From: Amphirosellinia nigrospora
Taxonomy: Eukaryota > Ascomycota > Sordariomycetes > Xylariales > Xylariaceae
Length of the DNA stretch: 64,000 bases
Assembly (NCBI GenBank): GCA_004123355.1
Contig: SCHM01000002.1
Span: 6,979,569-7,043,568 of the forward strand
Direction: 5' to 3'
Below, in pieces: positions 34,687 through 48,319 of this stretch. A program made the translations under genes and the position numbers. Below the pieces are notes generated by a model. That model searched no databases, had not been told where the DNA came from, and was given only the letters and a program-made list of their open reading frames with translations. The stretch's first letter is position 1. The number at the start of each line of letters is the position of its first letter.

Positions 34687-37600
34687 AATAGTGCGGTAAG
34701 TTTATAATTTTATTTTTTAAGTTATTTAGTTTCGTTTTTTTGGCCGGTAGTTTATTTATATAGCTACTTTTAATCGCTTTAATAATATTTTATACTGTTT
34801 TTATAACTTTTTTATAAATTTTTAAAAATGCTTAAATTTTTATACTAGTTTATTTTATATCGATTTAATTTTAATAAAACAAAAAAGCTTAAAAAGTTTA
34901 TATTAATATTATTTTATATTAATTTAATTTAATTTTAATAAATAATAAAACGTAAAATACTTTAATATTTATTTATTTAGAAAAAATTACGTTATTATTT
35001 TATAATTTTATATAATTTAAATAATATAATATATTAATTTTTAACAATTTATATCGAGTTAACTAGTTTTTTAGTTTATATTAATACTATAATTTTAATA
35101 TTACGCCGATTTAATTATAACTAAAATATTTACGCTTTAGTATATTTTTTTAAAATAGCTTTATTTTTTTATATTAATTATATCTAATTAAGCTAAACGT
35201 TTATAATATATACGCTATTATTTTATAACTTTAGCTATTTATATTTTAGTTTTTTTATACGTTATTTTATAACTTTTATAAAAAAATTAGTTATTTATTT
35301 TAATTATAATTTATTACTATTTAATAACTTTAACAAATTTAATAAAACTATTTATTTATATTATACTTTAAATTATTATATAGTTTATTATTCTTTAATA
35401 TAAAAATATAAATTATAATAATTAATTAATTTATATATTATAGGATAACTAACTATAAATATTATTATTTATATATTGCTTATTTTAAAATTTATTTAGA
35501 TTTTTTATATTATTATAATATATTTAATAATATTATTTTTAATAGGTTTTTTCCGGTTAACTATTTTACGAATTATAACTAAAGCTTATTTAGAATTTAA
35601 AACAAATATTATTATTAAAGCTAAATTAAAAAAAATCGATAGTTTATTCTAAAAGCTTAAAAGCTTTATAATCAATATAAAATTTTAGCTTTAATTAAAA
35701 ACTTAATACTAAAACTAATTAAAACTAATCTTATATTAATATTATTACTTAAACCCGATATATTATTATAATAGCTTAAACAACTTATAATAGCTCTAGT
35801 AAAAAACCTAGTAAAAAATCTATACTACTTTTTACTACGCTTTATTAAGCTATAGCACCCGGGCTAATATTACCGCTAAACCTTAATTTGCCGCTAAAAC
35901 TACTAGCAGCAATTAAATCTTTGTTTATATTTTTAAAATAAAACATTTAAACTTTAATATACTAAAAAAAGTATAAAATATAGCTATTTATATTAAATTT
36001 TAATACGTTTATTTATTTTAAGCTTATTTATAATTTTAAAATAATAAATTAAAAATTTATTTAAGCGGATAATTAAAAAAATAAAATTATTTATTTATTT
36101 TTAATAAACTTAAAATAATAATTAAATATAAAATTATATTAAAAAAAATTTAAATAATAAAATAATTAGTTTAATATTATTATATATAAATAGCGGCTTA
36201 AAAAAACTTGTTTATTTTATTAATAAATATTATTAATATAAACTAAAAAATTAAAAATATCGAATTAATATTAATTAAACTAGCTATAAAATAAAATAAA
36301 TTAATAAAAAAATTTTAAAATTAAAAGCTAAAAATCGATTTTTAAATTAACTTTTAAGCTAACAAACCTTAGTTTATTTTTACGTCGGGCTAATTTTATA
36401 AATATAAATATAAATACTGTTAATAAATATTATACGCTTATTATATAAACAATTTAATTAAATATATAGATCGCTACTAATAAATACGTTAGTTATAGCT
36501 ATTATATAACTATAATTAATATATTTTTTTAGTAAAAATATTAGCAATTAATATTAAATATACTATTATTAACTAAATAATTATAGCAATATAATAACTT
36601 AATAATACTATTATAATAAAAACAACCGTAATATTAAGCTAATAACTTTTAATATATTAATCTTATTTTTAAATAGTTATTTTATTATTTTTATTTATAT
36701 ATTAACTAAAGTTTTTACTAAATATATATTAACTAAGTTTTAAATATTTTAAACAATATATTTTATAATAATTTAATATTTATAGCGTATATAACGCTAG
36801 TAACTTATATAGCGCTAATAGTAGTAATATATATTAAGCTAACTAAAAATATAAAATATTAATTTTTATATAAATATTTAAAAGATTTTTATATTTAAAC
36901 GTAGCTTATATAATTTATAAATAATATATATTTAATATTTTTAGTACTTTTTAGTATTTTATAACTTTTATTTAAAAAATAGCCGATATAAAGCTTTAAA
37001 ATATAGTTTAATTTATAAGTTTAATAATTAATAAAAAATTTTTAATTTTAGTTTTTTAAATAGTTTATATATAAATAAGCTAAATAAATTTTTTATTTAT
37101 ATTAATAGTTTAATAAAGCTTAAAAATAAATAGTTTTTAATGTTTAATATTTAATTATATTTAAAACTTATTATTAGGGCGCCTTTATAAAAAATCCTAA
37201 TAATAATAATAATAATAGCAGCAATAATAATACTAGCGAACTAAAATAATTAAGTAATACTAAATAAACTTTATATTAACTATATAAACTATATAAACCG
37301 CTACGCCCGCCGCGTAACTTAAAGGATTTTTAACGTAAAACCTTTATAAGGTTAAATAAAAGTATAATAAAGTTAATATTTAAAAGAAAATTAATTAATA
37401 CTTTATAATATAATAAACTAACGAAATTAAAAAAAGCGGACGTTAGTTAGTTTAACTTAAAATAAAATAATTTTAATAATAAAAATATAATAATTTATAA
37501 TAATAAGCTAATTTTTATAAATATATTTTATTTTATAAAATATATTAATTTATTTTAAAAAATAAAAAATTAATAAAAACTAATAATAAATAATTATTAT

Positions 37601-40600
37601 TTATATTTTAAACGCTTTTATTAAAACTAGCTATTATATAATAAAATAATAAACTAATAGTATTAAAACGAACTAAATATATAAAAAAAAATTAACCGCG
37701 ATTATTAATAATTTTATTAATAAGTTTATTATATAAGCTTTTTAAGCTATAAAATTATTTAATTAGTTACGTTTTAAACTAAAATATTTTATTTATAATA
37801 AACAGCTATAATTATTTTTATCTAGCAAAAATTATAGTATGCTTAAGTAATAAAAACGCTAAATAAAAATAACTATAATTAATATAGTATTATAGTTTTT
37901 ATTTAGATTATATAAACTTAAATATTAAATAATTTTTACTAATATTTAAATTTATTATAAAATTAGCAAACTATATATTTTAAGTTATAAAAACAAAACT
38001 AATCTTTTTAGTAGCTGCTCGTAAAAAATATTTTAAAAATAAACTACGTTAAAAATATAATAAACTTAAGCGTAGTTTTAAATAAAATAACTAATTTAAT
38101 AAACATAAAAATAAAAAAGTTAAAAGCGTTAAACTACTAGCTTAAAAAAAAAAAAATTATAAACGAAAGTTTAGTTATAACTACAAACATAACTAAAAAA
38201 AAAAATATAAAAAAATTAAGCTAACTTTGCCTAAAAAAAAAAAAACAATATTAACTTTACTAATAAAAATAAAAACGATTTTTTTATACTTATTTATTCA
38301 ATTTATAAATCGGAAAATAATAATAGTATATTTATTATAATAAACTATAATAATATTTATAAATATTATAATAAAATATTTAATTTAATATATATAAAAA
38401 ACTAATATATATATATATAATATATAGCCGATTAAACAAATTATATTTTAGTTTTTTATATAAAAAAACAAACGGATATATTTATATTACGTTATTTTAT
38501 TTTTATTATAAAATATATTATTTTATTATTTCGAATTTTATATAGCTAAAAATTTTATATAACTATTTAAATAAATAACGCGTTTATAATATAAAAAAAT
38601 ACGTCCGAAAATAATTAAGCTAAATTAGCTCCGATTTTTTTAATAATTATACAAACGTTTTTTAAGCTATATAAATAAAAATAATATAAAAAAATCCTTT
38701 AATAATCGTTTTTTATATTTAAAAGTTAATATTTATATTTAATAAAATAATAAAATATTATTATTTATTTTAATTTTAAAACAAATATAATATTATTACG
38801 CGTAAGCTTTTAAATACCTTAAAATATATTATTATACGTTATAAAAGTAAAATTAAAAGCATTAGTAATAAAAAAATATAATATAAGTATTAAACTACGT
38901 TTTTTTATTATATTATAAAAAAAAACGCTAATAATTTTCTTATTTCGATAATAATTACTAAATTTATATAAATATTTAAAAACAATATTAACTTAAAATT
39001 ATACTAAATAATAATTTTTTAGCTTATAAAAAGCTATAATTAACTATAAAAGTTAACAAATAATATTCGCTAATATAAATAACTATAAAATACTTTTTAA
39101 AATATATTTTTATATAATATATATATAAAATAACTTTATTTAAAATATATTACTTAAACTTAAATATACTATTAAAACATTAATTATTTATATTTTTATT
39201 ATTTAATTAAAATTTTATTTTTAAACTTTTATATAAAAATAATATAGCTATTATTATTAAATTTATTACGCTATTAATAATAATTATAATTAACTTTTCG
39301 CTAAAAAAAAAATAATATTTAAAAGTATTTACGTTAAATTTATTTTTAAATAAACTAATATTAATTTTAAACCTATAATATAAAAAAGTTATTTAAAAGC
39401 TATAATAATAGCTATAATAATAGCTATAGTTAAAAAATTAAGTCTAAATATAAGCGCTTCCTAGTTAATAAATATTAATTTTGCTAATACTAAAATATAA
39501 GTCCTAACAAATTTAAAAATATTTATTACTTTTAGCGTTAATAAAAATTTCCTAATAACCTTTACGTTTAAGGCAATCGCTACTAAAATATTTAACTATT
39601 TAAAAAAAAAATATAATAATAATCTAACTAATATAACTAATATTATTAATATATTAAAAAAATATAATATATTTTACGAAAAAAAAAAGCATTTTTATAT
39701 TAAATATAATTTATTTTATAGTTAAAAACGCAATATAAAATAAAGTTTTAAAAAAAATATTTAATAATAAATAAAAATTTAAAATCTTTAATATTATTTT
39801 AACTTTTAGTATTTATAAATTAACTAAAGTTAAAAAAATAGTTATATTTAATAAATAATCGATTTATATTAAAAATAATTTAAAAACTACTAATATTTTT
39901 AAGCTAATTAATAATATATTTAAAATTTAAACTAATTAAAATATTATCGATATATTTATTAATAATTAATAAAATTCTTTTATAAATAATTAATAAAAAA
40001 AAAAACTAAATAATTACTTATATTTATTATTTATTTATAATTAAAAAATAATCGATATTATATTTAATAAGCTATATAATTAAAGTTATATAAAATAGGT
40101 TAATAGTTTAACTTTTTTTATATATTTTATTTTATTATATAAACTTAAAAAAAAAACAACTTTATTTATAACTAATAATTAACTTATACGCTTTAAATAA
40201 AATAGCAGTTTTAAATAATTATTTATTTTATTATAATCCGAAATTATTAAGTTTATTTATAGCAAACTTTATAAAATAATAATAAATATTATTTTTTTTT
40301 TATTAGTTTAACGTTTATTTAAACTATTATAATTATTTTATAATAATTAACTATTAAAAAATTAAATAGTTAATAATTATTTTAATAAGCTTTTATAATT
40401 TACTAATATTTAAATAATTTTTATAAATAAAAAACTTTAATTTTTTAAAAAATTTATCGTATATTTATCGATAATATTATTATTTTTTTAAATATTGCTA
40501 AAAAGTATTTATTTTATTTATATGCTGTTTTTAAAATATTTCGTTTTTATTATATTTTATTATTTCTAAAAAAGTTTTTTTTTGTTTATTTTTTATTAAT

Positions 40601-43219
40601 TTATTAAGTTTTTAAATAAATATTTTTAGCTATTTAACTATTATTAAATAATTAGCTACTTTTTAGAACTTAAAGTTTTTAAATTAGCTTAAAGCGTTAA
40701 AATAATATTTTAATAATAATAAATTTTTATATAACTTTTTTTTATATTATATATAATATATAAAACTTTTATAGTATTAAAAAATAAAATTATTTATAAA
40801 AAAATATAAATTAGGTTATATACTTTAAATAATTTAAAAAATAATAAGTTTATTATTAATTTATTATAAACTAATTAAAAAAAAAAAACTTTTATTAAAG
40901 CTATATAAAACTTAATTTATAGTTATATTTTTTTTATTATATAATCTAGCTTAATAATTTATATAAATAAATAAATTTTTAAAAAAAAGCTTTAGTATTA
41001 TAGTTTTTATTTAAATAAAAATTATTAATAAAGTTTTAATATATTTATCTTAAATATTTAAATATTATTAGTTATATTTTTAAATTATTATTTTACGAAT
41101 ATTAAACTACGCTATAAACTTTTTAAGTTAAAAGTTATATATAATATAAGTATATAAAAATTGTGTACTATAGTTAAAGCTACGTAAAACTTTATTATAA
41201 TATTAACCGACTATTTTATAATTAAAAGCATTTTAAATTAAACTAAGCTTAATATAGTGTTTATTAATCGGGCTAATAAACGTTTTATTAATATTTTTAT
41301 TTATTTATTTTAATATAAATTATAAATATATTATTTATTTAATAGGTTAAATTTCGTTTTTAATATATTAAGTTAACTTTATACCGTATTTAACTAAGTA
41401 AATAATAATAGTTAAATTAAGCGATTAAATAAAAAACCTATTTTAAACTAAATTTAGTTAGCTAAATTTACTATAAAAATAGTTTTTAAAGCTATATTTA
41501 ATAAAATAAAAAACTAAAATTATTATTAATTATAATAAAAACCCTAAGTATTATTATATTATACGCGCTATTTATAAAATAATAAAATTATTAATAGAAT
41601 ATTTTTATACTTTAGCTATTTATTTATAATTATTAAGAATTTGCTTTATAATATAAATAAAAAAAACAAGTATAAACTATATATTTTTAAAAATAAATAT
41701 ATAAATTTATATAAATAGTTATATAATAATATTATTTCGGTATATAATATATATTAAAAAATTAGAACTTTATATTATTTATTTAAAAACGTATAAAATA
41801 ATAATTTATGTTAAATATTATAATAATTATAAAACGTACGCTATTAGTCGTAAAAAATTTATAATAATTATTAGCTTATTTTTTTAAAAATGCTAAGCTT
41901 ATAAAAACTATTTCGCTTAATTTTATTATTAGTTTGTTTAAAGTTTTTTTTATAAATATACTTTAATAAATTAAAAGTTATAATTATTATAATATACTAA
42001 TATTTATAATATATATTATTTTAAAAAAACTTTGTTATTTTAAACAATAAAAATATATTATAAAAAATTAAATAGCTATATTAGTTATATAGCTATTATT
42101 AAATAATTAAAGATTATTTATTAATATTATTTCGGATTAAAATTATAAATTTATTTTGGACTTTTAAAAAAGTTTATAAAAAATATAAAAAGCTAGGTTT
42201 TTTATAACTATTATTTATTATTTTTAAAAAAATAATCTTTTTAAACAAAAAAACTAAACTATAAAAATTATTTAGCACTATAACTTTAAGCATTTTAAAA
42301 ATAATTAGATTAATTTATTTTTATTTTTATAATAAAATCTTAATAATATTTATTTAGATTTTATTAAATTTTCGCTTTATAAATAGCTATTTAGTTTTTA
42401 ATTTTTTAGATTTAATAATATATTAATAAAAATTAATACTATTAAATATAAAACCTATATTTTATACGTAAATATTTACGTAAAAATATTAAATTAGCTA
42501 TAGATTTTATTTTATTAAAAGCTAAATAATATTATAACTAAAAGTATAAATTAATAAAATTTAAAAAAAAAATAAAATATATTTATAGCTATATTATAAT
42601 TATTATTTTTTAAATAAGTTTTCTAAAAAGTTTTTTAATAATATATTAGTTTTTAAAAAGTTAAAAGTTAAATTAAACGTTTTTTATAAACTAAATTTTT
42701 TAAAACTTTTAAATATATTTTATTATTTTTATTACTTATTTATTTTTAATAAAATAGTAAAAATTTTTTTACCGATAAATTTTTTTTTTTAGTTTAATTT
42801 TAATAACTAATTTAATTTTAAAAAAATAGTAATTTTTTCGAAATAAAAACTATTTTATAGTATTAATTAAATTATAATCGTATTAATTTTTAATATTTAA
42901 TAAAATAAAAAACTATAGTTATAAAAATAACTAATAAAAATCGGAGTAATAATTAAAAAACTTTAAAAATTTAATTAAAGAATATTAGTTTCGAGCAAAT
43001 AGTAGACCTAAAATTAAAAAAAAAAAAAAAAAACTATAGCCGCTATAGCTTAGCCCGGCAAATAACTTTATAGTTATTCCTAAAAAGTAAACTTTGCTAT
43101 AAAAATAGTTAAATTAAAATAATAAATTTATATTAATAAACATTTTAATATTATATATTAGCTTAGTATAGTATTAAAATTATTAAAAGCAATAATAATT
43201 TCTTTTTAAAGTTAGTACT

Positions 43220-43436
43220 TACTATACTTTAACAAAGGGGGTGACCCTGCAAGGGGTCCCCACTATAAAGTAAAGCTTACTTTACTAATAAATAAAGTTT
43301 AGTCCTATAGATTAAATAAGGAAGCTAAGGACTAAATAAGTCTTTTACCTCTAGTAGGAGCTTTACTTAATATTTGCTTTTTTTTTTATCACTTAATATA
43401 GACTTAATATTATACTATCCTTAGTAAAGCTTACTA
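43220..43436. repeat. Right LTR of inner element
   Basis: 217-bp partner of 34470-34686, with the core GGGGGTGACCCTGCAAGGGG. The two LTRs differ mainly by C/T and G/A differences, in line with RIP acting separately on each. Confidence 0.75.
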
Positions 43437-43441
43437 ATAAT

Positions 43442-44399
43442 AATATAAATAAATTATAAAGTTTTATTTTTAATTTTTTTTTTATTATAAGTTATACTAA
43501 ATTTAATTTTATATTAAATTTAATTATTTAATAATTATATTTTATTAAACTTAATTATTTAATAATTATACGTTATTATAATATAATTATTTAATATTAT
43601 TCGTTTAATTATATTTATAATTATTTTATTTTTTTATTTTTTTAATTTAATATTAATTTAAATATTTATTATTTTTAAGTTATAAACTGGTATTATTATT
43701 ATAAACTTTATTTAATATAACTTTTATTAAACTATTTTTTAAAAAAACTATAATCGCCGTAAAATTAGCCGTTATATTAGCGTAATAAATATAGCGGTAT
43801 TTTTTATAAAATATTCGTTTATAACTTTTTTTATTTATTTTTTTACTTTTTATTATAATATTTTAAGCGTAGTTTTTAAATTTCCGAAAACTTTAAAGCT
43901 TTAAATTAATCGTAATAAACGTATTTTTTAAATTTTCGAGTTTTTTTTTTTTAAACGTTTTAACTAGCTTATAAAGTTTCTTTCGGACTTATTAACAAGC
44001 TTAAGCTTTTTTAAAAAAATTCTTTTTTTTTAAACGTTTTAGCTAACTTATAAAGTTTTTTTTAAACTTATTAGCAAGCTTAAGCTCTTTTCGAAAAAAA
44101 ATAAAAATCTAATACGTTATAAAAATTAATATATTTTATAATAGCGCTATTACTTAAAATATAAAGTTCGTAATTATGCTTAAGATTAAAATAGCTTATA
44201 GTTATATTTAAGATTAAAAATAGCTCGTAGTTATATTTAAGATTAAAAATAGCTTATAGTTATATTTAAGATTAAAAATAGCTTATAATTATATTTAAAA
44301 TAAGTTTTTAATTTATAAATAAACTTTATGCTAATGTTTAGCTTAAAATTAATAAATAACTAAATAATAAATATATTAAACTTATTAGTTTTTTTTATA
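43442..44399. repeat. RIP-degraded interior of outer element
   Basis: AT-rich DNA without open frames. A short tandem array at about 44160-44310 repeats TTATATTTAAGATTAAAAATAG-like units of about 38 bp four times. Confidence 0.5.
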
Positions 44400-44404
44400 A
44401 CCGG

Positions 44405-44609
44405 TGTTGCACTTCACACAAAATAAAAAGCGTGGCTCCAAAATAATGTTTATTCGTACTGAATCTACAAGTAAGGAAGGAGTGTGTATGTGAGGAACCT
44501 GCGCAGCAGGTTCCGAGCTAAATACTGTGGTGTGGCCCCGCAAGGGCCATAGCTATAAGGATTACAGGTGCTGTGGCACCAGCCACTTAGCTAGCCACCA
44601 CCCGTAACT
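44405..44609 (-). mobile_element. Second solo LTR, opposite orientation, 5-bp duplication
   Basis: A 205-bp GC-normal island flanked by ACCGG on both sides (44400-44404, 44610-44614). Its reverse complement starts AGTTACG and shares with the 25231-25526 solo LTR the ordered landmarks GGTGGCTA, CCACAGCACC, CCTTCCTTAC, TGTAGATT, GGAGCC, and a GTGTG...GCAAC-type end. It is a related but diverged solo LTR, younger than the RIP damage around it. Confidence 0.65.
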
Positions 44610-44907
44610 ACCGGAAATAAAGCTACTTTTCCTTAGTTAAGCCTTTTAAGTGCTTTCTTAGTAGCATTTAATCTTATAGTAATATAGGCATATTTAAAGT
44701 TATTAAAAATAACTAAAAAAAAACTTTAGGCAAGTATACAAGTAAAGTCACCTAATATAACTAGCAAGGAAATTTAAGCATATATAAAGTTATTAAAAAT
44801 AACTAAAAAAAAAGTTAAATTATAAAAATAACTAAAGAAAATCTAAACATTTAACCTATTAAACTTATTAACGTGTTCTAATTATATATATTAATATAGT
44901 TAATTAT

Positions 44908-45083
44908 TGACACAGTCACGTACGGGGGGCACTAGCCACGTAGTGGCTAGTGGGGCCCCGGGGCTGTGGCTCGTGGGCAGGGGCCCACGTGACCCCACGT
45001 GACCCCACGTGGGACCCACACCACCACTTACACATCACCACACAATATGACATAGATTCTAGCCCCTCTAGAATCTCGTGTCA
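44908..45083 (+). repeat. Left LTR of TRIM-like element
   Basis: 176 bp, containing the perfect hairpin ACTAGCCAC-GTA-GTGGCTAGT and repeated CCACGTGACC units. Confidence 0.75.
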
Positions 45084-45570
45084 AGTGGTGCCTCCACTGG
45101 TAGATGGCTGGGACCAGGCCACTCCGAGTCACCTACCCTTCGAGCCCTGCGGCTTGTCCTTTTTTAAGTCGTTCCCGCGATTGATTCTCGCGGTCGAGAA
45201 TGACTTTGTTGGTCTGCGGCAGTACTCCTACAAACGGCCGTTTGCAAATCCCACGCGCGGCGAATTCAGGTACCCAACCCTGGGCAATTTGCACTCGTAC
45301 GCAGTCGCGCGAATTCAGGTACCCGACTACGTATCACTACTACGCTGCCGTCGACGCCCCGTCAACGCTACGTCGACCGACCAACTAAACACCTTTCGAA
45401 TCCCCTACCCAACAGACCCCGCGCTGTTTGTATAGCCGAAACGCTTGGAGTACGCTATACGGCAGCTGTGTAGGAAGACTGTTCGAGTGAGCCGATCGGG
45501 ATCTCGAACAGTACAATACAATACTTTGACGACGCCTTCGCTGGCTGTTCGTCACCCTTATACCTCGACC

Positions 45571-45735
45571 TCTGCAGACCTACGTGCCCTTACACAGACC
45601 TGCAGACCTTCACCTACGCAGACCTACGCAGACCTACAGACCCCACAGATCTACGCGGACCTACGCAGACCTACAGATCTGCAGACCCCTGCAGACCCTA
45701 CGGACCTATAGACCCTACGGACCTATAGACCCCTG
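45571..45735 (+). repeat. GCAGACCTAC-type short tandem repeats
   Basis: Degenerate repeats of about 10-20 bp (GCAGACCTACGCAGACCTAC, CCTACGGACCTATAGACC) inside the TRIM-like element. Open frames here are repeat artefacts. Confidence 0.7.
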
Positions 45736-45847
45736 CAGAGGCAATGGCGAATATGGTGGATCTGGGGGACCTGCGTGGCTAGGGCTGTGGCTTGTGGGCT
45801 AGGGCTAGGCTATTGAGGTCAATAGATTTTGCTGTGTGTGCGGCACT

Positions 45848-46083
45848 TGACACAGTCACGTACGGGGGGCACTAGCCACGCAGTGGCTAGTGGGGACCCC
45901 GGGGCTGTGGCTCGTGGGCAGGGGCCCACGTGACCCACGTGACCCCACGTGGCCCACTGCGTGGGACCCCACCTGTGTAGATAGATCCGTGGCAGTGGCC
46001 TCTGGCCACCACCACCACGACTTTTACTTACACACAACCACACAAATATGACATAGATTCCAGCCCTCTAGAATCCTGTGTCA
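45848..46083 (+). repeat. Right LTR of TRIM-like element
   Basis: 236 bp, with the same ends and hairpin as the left copy, plus an extra segment around 45970-46025. Confidence 0.75.
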
Positions 46084-46088
46084 ATTAT

Positions 46089-48319
46089 TTAAAAAAAAAA
46101 TTTATAATAAATTTAATATATTTTATTTTTTTAAATATTACCCTAAAATAAATAACTTTTTCGGGAAATAAATATTCGTTTTTAATATTAAGAAAGCTAA
46201 AATTATTAAAGATATTTTTATAAAAAAAAATAAGGTTTTTATATTAATTAAAGTTAATTTTTAAATAATAATTATTATTAAAAATATTTTATCCGGTTAT
46301 AATGTTCGGATAAAAAAAAGTTTTAAACGTTTTTAAATAATTTATTTATAATATATTTTTTAATTATTTTAATTGCTTTAATTATTTTAATAAAATAAGA
46401 AGTTTTAAAAAATATTTTTGCTATATAATAGGGAAAAGCGTTATTGTTTTAAAGGTTTTTCTGCTAATTATTTTAACTATATAAACGTTAACTTTAACCT
46501 TGCTAAAGTTAGCCTTAATTATAAAGCTAACTTTAAGTATAAAGCTAATAAGGTTAAACTTATAAATAACTTTAATTTTATATTTAATTTTATATTTAAT
46601 TTTAAATTTATAGTAAAAAAAGGTTTAATAATAAAAGTTAAGAAATTTTTAATAATATTTTTTAAAAAATAAAATTAAATCTTTTTATAGCTATTTTTTT
46701 AGCTCGTTAATTATATAATAACTAATAAAAACTATTAGTTCGCTAAAATATAAAAAAAAAAATATACGTAAATAATAAAAAATAATATTGCTTGTTATAA
46801 TAAATAAAAACTTATTAAAAAAAAGTAATAAATATTTAATAAAATAATTAATAATTTTTTTTTATTAAAAATATTTTTTTTATTATTAATATTAATTAAA
46901 AAGTTTTTTTAGTATAGTTTTATTAATAGTTTAATTAATTTTTTTTTTAAATTTAAAAGTTAAAAGTTTTTAAAAAATAATAATAGTTAGTTTTTAATAA
47001 TATATTTATAAAACTTAATATTATAGATATATTTTTAAATAAAAGTTTAAAAGATTTATTTTATTATAAGTTTATATATAATAAATTTTATTATTAAAAG
47101 CTATTAAAAATATATATTATAATTTTTTAAAAAAATTAAAAAAAATTTATAAAAAAATTAACGATTTTTTATATAAGCTAGCTTTTTTTAAATTTATAAG
47201 CTTAATAGTATATTATAATTAATATTATATAGCTTAAAAATAAATTGTTTAAATAGTTTGGATTTTTTTTATTATATATAATAATAAAATAAAATAGTTT
47301 ATTAATAAATATTTAAACTATTATAAAATAGTTTATTTATTATAAACTATAAACTTAAGTTATTAAAGTTTTTTATAAATAAGTTAAAAAAAACTAACTT
47401 TATATTAAGCTTTAGAAAAGATAATAATTTATTAATTAAAGCTAAAAAATAATAACTAAATATAAATAATAGTTTAAAATTTTTTTATAATATTAAATTT
47501 ATATTTTTAAAAGCTATAGCGATAAAGTTTATAATATTTTTTACTAATAAAGTTAATTAAAATATAATTAATTTAAACTATAAAATATTAAATAATTTAA
47601 AATAAATAATTAGCTTAATTAACTATTAAAAATATTATTTAAAATAAATTTAAATAAATAAAAGCTTTTATTTAAGTTTATAAATTTAAGTAAAAAAAAG
47701 GATATTTTTAGGACTAAATAAGTTTAAAAAAAAAAAGTTTAAGTTAAAGTTAAAAAGTCCTAGGTTAAAAATTTAAAATTAAGAAATATAAAGGGCGGGG
47801 TAATTCTTAGGGTAAGAAGTGCTTTCTTATTTCTAAAACTGCTGTTGCGCGTATTGCTTCGCTAGCTATTAAAAAGCGATAAAAGTTAGATCTCGATTCT
47901 GCTTACTTTATAAGGTAAAGAATAACGTTTTCGATTTTTAACGTTTGGTTTATAGTTAGGGAAACTATATATTCCGATTTTTTATAGTTAATAAAGTAAT
48001 GTTTAAATAACCTATTAACGAGAATCTGAATATTTGACGGGCAAATAATTAAGTGCGTTTTATAGATAAGGCTATAGATGATCTTAAGAGGCTAATAGCG
48101 TATAGAAAAGCTAATTGGTTAGATCCTAGCGTGGAGGAAGTAAGGCAGAGCAGGGGACCTTGCTGGGGGGGACAAGGGAGTATCTTACCTTGGGATATAT
48201 ATAAATTATCGTGAGATAGGGGTCTGGCAAGGGACAAGGAGTAACTCGACCTGTAGGGGTTTGTGACAATAGAAAGGAAAAAAGAAAACGAGGTCGACGA
48301 TCTTTTTCGCTAGCTATTT
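46089..48319. repeat. RIP-degraded right interior of outer element, milder after 47.8 kb
   Basis: AT-rich to about 47800, then composition moves toward normal before the 3' LTR. Small open frames (46418-46672; 48049-48237 on the minus strand) are remnants without a readable domain. A polypurine-like run lies at about 48272-48295. Confidence 0.5.

Larger units (their letters stand above)
34470..43436. mobile_element. Inner LTR retrotransposon fossil, 9.0 kb
   Basis: Two direct repeats of equal length, 217 bp (34470-34686 and 43220-43436), share long matched runs such as AGTCCTATAGATTAAATAA and AGCTAAGGACTAA. The 5 bases outside both are ATAAT (34465-34469, 43437-43441), though such a match is weak evidence in A/T DNA. 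The element is 8,967 bp, typical of a full-length LTR retrotransposon. The 8.5-kb interior is RIP-saturated and no coding frame survives, so gag/pol order, superfamily and orientation cannot be read. It is thoroughly broken and old, but younger than the outer element it lies in. Confidence 0.75.
44908..46083 (+). mobile_element. TRIM-like non-autonomous LTR element, not RIP-degraded
   Basis: 1,176 bp of GC-rich DNA inside the AT block. LTRs at 44908-45083 (176 bp) and 45848-46083 (236 bp) begin TGACACAGTCACG and end GTGTCA. ATTAT flanks both ends (44903-44907, 46084-46088). The right LTR has about 60 bp that the left one lacks. TGGTGCCTCC two bases after the left LTR could be a primer-binding site. 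The 764-bp interior has no gag or pol motif and seems too short to code for them, so the element depends on another for movement. It is structurally whole as a non-autonomous element and young relative to its host DNA. Confidence 0.75.

Noticed and set aside
44950-45711. Open frames of 161 and 88 codons inside the GC-rich island
   Set aside because: They span the LTR boundary and the short tandem repeats of the TRIM-like element and show no gag, pol or other recognisable motif.
45571-45735. Regularly repeated GCAGACCTAC units, considered as a CRISPR-like array
   Set aside because: The genome is fungal, units are short and degenerate, and no distinct spacers exist.
22382-47800. AT block considered as a regional centromere or a mitochondrial DNA insertion
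   Set aside because: Nested elements with target duplications explain nearly all of it; no mitochondrial gene is readable. A centromere cannot be excluded from sequence alone but is not needed.
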